From Hydra vulgaris (Eukaryota; Cnidaria; Hydrozoa; Anthoathecata; Hydridae), in NCBI RefSeq assembly GCF_038396675.1, contig NC_088934.1, forward strand, positions 51,075,001 to 51,139,000: a stretch of 64,000 nucleotides of DNA, read 5' to 3'. The position numbers and the translations under genes are program-made. Of this stretch, positions 58,826-64,000 are shown in pieces. Below the pieces are notes generated by a model. The model searched no databases. It saw nothing but the letters and a program-made list of their open reading frames with translations, and was not told the origin of the DNA. Each line of letters opens with the position of its first letter. Positions within the stretch are counted from its first letter, which is position 1.

Positions 58826-59842
58826 ATGACTTCATGTGCAAAAATGGCTCCCGACAGTCTTAAATTGGAGCTAAGAAAGAAAATTATTGGCGATTACGTA
58901 AGAGGAATGTCACAAAAAAGTATTTGTGATAAATATCGCGTGAATAAATGGACCGTATCAAGACTTCTAAATATCGTTCTACGGGGAAGTTGGGAGCAGA
59001 TAACAAAGGTGGGAGACCGCGTTCCACCACCTCTAGAGAGGATTCTATGATCGTCAGATTCGTCAAGAAGGATCCCTGGATATCATCAGTCGAGATACAA
59101 AAGCAATTAGAGCTGCCTGTATCAGACCGGACAATCAGACGACGTGCTGTTGAAGCAGGATTGTTTTCTCGACGCCCTGCAAAAAAACCGCTGATTTCAC
59201 TAAAAATCCAGAAGAAAAGACTCCTGTTTGCTACATCTCATACTGACTCGAATGTGCAGAAACGGCGAACTGTCCTGTTTAGTGATGAATCGAAGGTCAG
59301 CATCATTGGAAGCAATGGCATTTGCCGTGTACGTCTACCGACTGGAAAACGCATCGATTTACGTTACTGCCATAAGACCGTGAAGCATGGTGGAGGCAAT
59401 GTAATGGTCTGGGGGTGTTTTTCTGCTAACGGTCTAGGTCCAATACATCGAAACAATGGAAAAATGGACCGTTTCATGTATAAAAATATCCTGAATGATG
59501 TTACCTCATGCTGAATGGAATATGCCAATAAAATGGGTTTTTCAGCAAGACAACGATCCGAAACACACTGCAAAAGTAGTCAAGCAGTGGTTTCAGGACA
59601 ACCACCTATCGGTGATGAATTGGCCGCCTCAATCTCCGGATCTCAACTCAAAAGAGAATCTGTGGGAGATCGTCAACCGCAGAATTACTCGTGAAGGTGT
59701 TCGTAATAAGGATCAACTGTTTGAACAAATCCAAAAGGCCTAGGCAGCGATTCTACAAAGTTTTATTGATCACCTGATCGAATCTATGCCTCAAAAATGC
59801 AAGGCTGTGATCGACAACAAAAGATTCGCCACGAAATATTGA
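58826..59842 (+). pseudogene. Tc1-like DD34E transposase, few breaks
   Basis: Start options are 58826 (MTSCAK) or 58844 (MAPDSL, better context). The paired-like DNA-binding domain [33 protein letters not shown] shifts frame near 58950 into [23 protein letters not shown], then [13 protein letters not shown] and the catalytic domain: VLFSDESKV (first Asp), [13 protein letters not shown], then after a shift near 59500 VFQQDNDPKHTAK (second Asp) and SPDLNSKENLWE (Glu). There are 34 residues between the last Asp and the Glu. A TAG at 59741 replaces what is usually Trp in KAWAAI, and the frame then runs to the TGA at 59840. All three catalytic residues are kept. Two shifts and one stop make this copy inactive, but decay is light. 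Confidence 0.9.
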
Positions 59843-60102
59843 TAGCGAAATACAGTTTGGTCAACATTTTGTCAAGTTGCACTTGTTTTTTCCAGAAGAA
59901 ATCAACTTTTTTGTAATACTTTTGATTAATTTATTAATTTTCGTGTACAAATGATGAACTTTGTGATGAATAAAACTTAAAGAACTTTGTCTCTAAACAG
60001 TTACATTGTTATTTCTCTAAATTGAAAAAATGCAGCACTTTTATATAAAGACACAAAAATAGAATTATTTTGTTGCACTCTATATGTCCGACACTGAATA
60101 CA

Positions 60103-60224
<122 letters not shown>

Positions 60225-60304
60225 CTATTTTGCAAATACATTGTGATTAGCAACACCTAGTACGTATAGTAAACCTAGTACGTTACAATCAAAATCATTC
60301 ATAC

Positions 60305-61149
60305 TAATCAAAGAACGCTTCAAAGGTTCTTACTGATCTCACTGATGAAAGAATCGGCTTTTGCAAAGATCAACTACAAATCTTTCAACCTTGTGACGAC
60401 TACCGAGATCTTTTGGAGTCTATTATTCTTTTGGGAGGAAAACCTTTGATGGGCATTTCATTTGGAGCTTCTGCCGGTCTACATCCTGCTCGCTGGATGA
60501 CGAAAAGCATTTATGCGTTGAAGATTTGGATGTTTAGAGACCAATTCAGATTGACAAAAAGAGAGGAGAAGGGATTAAGGGATATTTGCATTTTCACGGT
60601 TCGATTGTACATTCCAGCCTGGTACAGATCTCCTGAAGCAACCTCAGCTCCTAGACGTGAGCTGCAGCTCTTGAAAAACTTGGATGCCTACAAGAACTAG
60701 CATCCTGAGATCTCGAAAATTCCTGTGAAGAAGTTACAAGGGTATCTCTGGTACCTATCAGAGGAACATGTTGCTTTAGCTTTTTTTGATGATGAGGATC
60801 ACCCTGAGACGAATGTCAAGATGGTTCAATCATTGAACAATGTTTCAGATTAGATACCTATGAAACGGGCTACTGTGGGCTGCAAAAATATCTAAGAAAA
60901 GAAACTACAGGACTTTGCCACGTTTAATTCACGAAGATTTTTCAGCATTACAGGACTTTCATCACACTTTCTTCAAAACAGTGTGAGCGAATGGAAACAT
61001 GATGATGAGTTCAAGACTGTAAAGTCAACTGTTCGAAGCATGAAGGCTGTCAACGACATTGCAGAACATTGCGTAGCACTAATGGACGAATATAATAGAC
61101 CACATACAAATAACGAAGAGCAAAAGCAGTTCCTGTTGTTAGTTGTTTA
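60305..61149 (+). pseudogene. TE-associated protein fragment of unnamed family
   Basis: One frame from about 60305 to the TAA at 61147 is interrupted only by three stops (60698, about 60851 and about 60893). It contains GISFGASAGLHPARWMTKSIYALKIWMFRDQF (60446-60541), RDICIFTVRLYIPAWYRSPEATSAP, GYLWYLSEEHVALAFFDD (60739-60792) and KAVNDIAEHCVALMDEYNRP (about 61045-61105), ending KQFLLLVV. I recognise this as a multi-copy family in aphid and Hydra-type genomes but cannot name its superfamily. G+C is higher than in the flanks, and no inverted ends were found. Confidence 0.6.
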
Positions 61150-61587
61150 AAAATATAGATAGAAATATCCTGATGGAAAAAAGACAACTCTCATGAGCAA
61201 TTAATCTTAGTACAGTAACTATTGTCTTGAATAAACCTACAATCAAAGTAAAAAAGCATCTTTATTGCTGTCTTTTAATAATCAAGTTGAAATGCAATGA
61301 AGGAAAATAGATGTTTTTAATGCATGTAATTAGTAAATAAATTTGTACCAAGTAAATGAGTAATTATAACCAGTCTCTATCAGTTTTAGGACTTTTTCCT
61401 ATATTAATGACTTAGAGCGCATAGTAAAATATGCCTTCAATTTCAATGACTGGTTGCGTCTAGTAAAAATGTATTTTTCCCCTTGAAATTTTTACACATT
61501 TATTTTCTCACCAAAATGAACCATTTCAGTAGGTGGTCTACTGAAAAACAAAAAAACAAAATTTTAACTAAAAACAAGAAACACCCT

Positions 61588-63620
<2,033 letters not shown>

Positions 63621-64000
63621 TATATATATATATATATATATATACATAATACCATATATATATACATAATATGTTGAAACAAAATTTAAGATTAATTAAA
63701 ATGAAAATGACTATCTTTTCAAAAATGAAAAAATGAAAATCAGAAACACCAGAAATGTTGCACTTCTCTTGGAATCGGTAAAAATAACGTGGCGTAACAT
63801 TGCAAATAAACACAACCGCAAGAAATACTACTGTTAAATCCCCTCAGGTGAACTTAAACAAATTAAAATTAAAACTGTTTTAAACATTGCTTACAAAAAT
63901 TAGAAGTAAAGATGTTAAAATACTGTAAATGTTATTACTCATATGTAACCTCAATACAAAGCAAAAGGAAAGATCTTCGAGTAATGTTAGCTTAAGAGAA
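63621..64000. other. (TA)n remnant and spacer
   Basis: A short TA tract with 'acataata' units (to about 63672), then AT-rich DNA without recognisable features to the window edge. Confidence 0.4.

Larger units (their letters stand above)
58077..60096 (+). mobile_element. Tc1-like transposon with heat-shock promoter
   Basis: The ends cagtattggaca and, mirrored at 60085-60096, cagtgtcggaca match at 10 of 12 positions. The left end follows TA inside a (TA)n tract. A further (TA)n array starts at 60109, but the bases directly after 60096 are not TA, so the right border is less certain. Inside are a 21-bp tandem pair (gacaagtgacat..ttgcagcg, about 58271-58312), the heat-shock-element array, a core promoter, a roughly 250-bp leader and a DD34E transposase. 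The transposase part is visibly richer in G+C than the surroundings. Confidence 0.75.

Noticed and set aside
60341-60375. CTGATGA as a possible further hammerhead
   Set aside because: No GAAA at the right distance and no pairing stems.

Overview
This window is eukaryotic, very AT-rich DNA made almost entirely of transposable elements (TEs) in different states of decay, with one clear host gene: a caspase at 41675-42706 on the minus strand. The TE mix (CR1/Jockey-type LINEs, Penelope-like, BEL/Pao, P/THAP, Helitron, CMC/EnSpm, Tc1/mariner and a Transib/RAG1-like family), the base composition, the many (TA)n arrays and the small MITEs suggest a cnidarian, most likely Hydra. That assignment is inference; no species-specific marker was tested.

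Layout. 1-1215: non-coding sequence with a 265-bp foldback. 1216-7183: a complete-looking BEL/Pao LTR retrotransposon with 216-bp LTRs differing at one base and a 5-bp target duplication; its pol has one deletion/frameshift and a mutated reverse-transcriptase metal motif. About 7963-10588: a P-type (THAP) transposon with long inverted ends and a decayed transposase. 10803-11250: a MITE. 11423-14000 (-): a broken multi-exon gene of an unnamed repetitive family. 15745-18520: a 5'-truncated Helitron helicase between two copies of a direct repeat. 19048-21686: a Penelope-like element with GIY-YIG domain; four hammerhead-ribozyme motifs lie in and next to its inverted repeats. 22480-23260: a LINE fossil.

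23880-33660 is a nested stack. A Transib/RAG1-like transposase pseudogene is split by an intron-like gap (donor near 25081, acceptor near 33140). The gap holds a CR1/Jockey LINE (about 25270-33105), and that LINE is interrupted by a CMC/EnSpm transposon (26242-29717). 36406-37708 is a mariner-like element with catalytic D-36-E spacing. 37709-44040 is quieter and holds the caspase. 44040-47815 is another LINE fossil, followed by three related MITEs. 49808-54178 is the youngest LINE, with an uninterrupted 1018-residue ORF2.

54180-58076 holds only palindromes and simple sequence. 58077-60096 is a Tc1-like element whose transposase is preceded by a long array of heat-shock elements, a TATA box and an initiator-like site, so it looks like a stress-driven transposon. 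60305-61149 is a decayed fragment of another TE-associated family. 61914-63620 is a second Tc1-like element with Sleeping-Beauty-style IR/DR ends, inserted in a (TA)n array. The strongest candidates for new biology are the heat-shock promoter in the Tc1-like element, the paired hammerhead ribozymes of the Penelope element, and the nested stack inside the RAG1/Transib-like intron.
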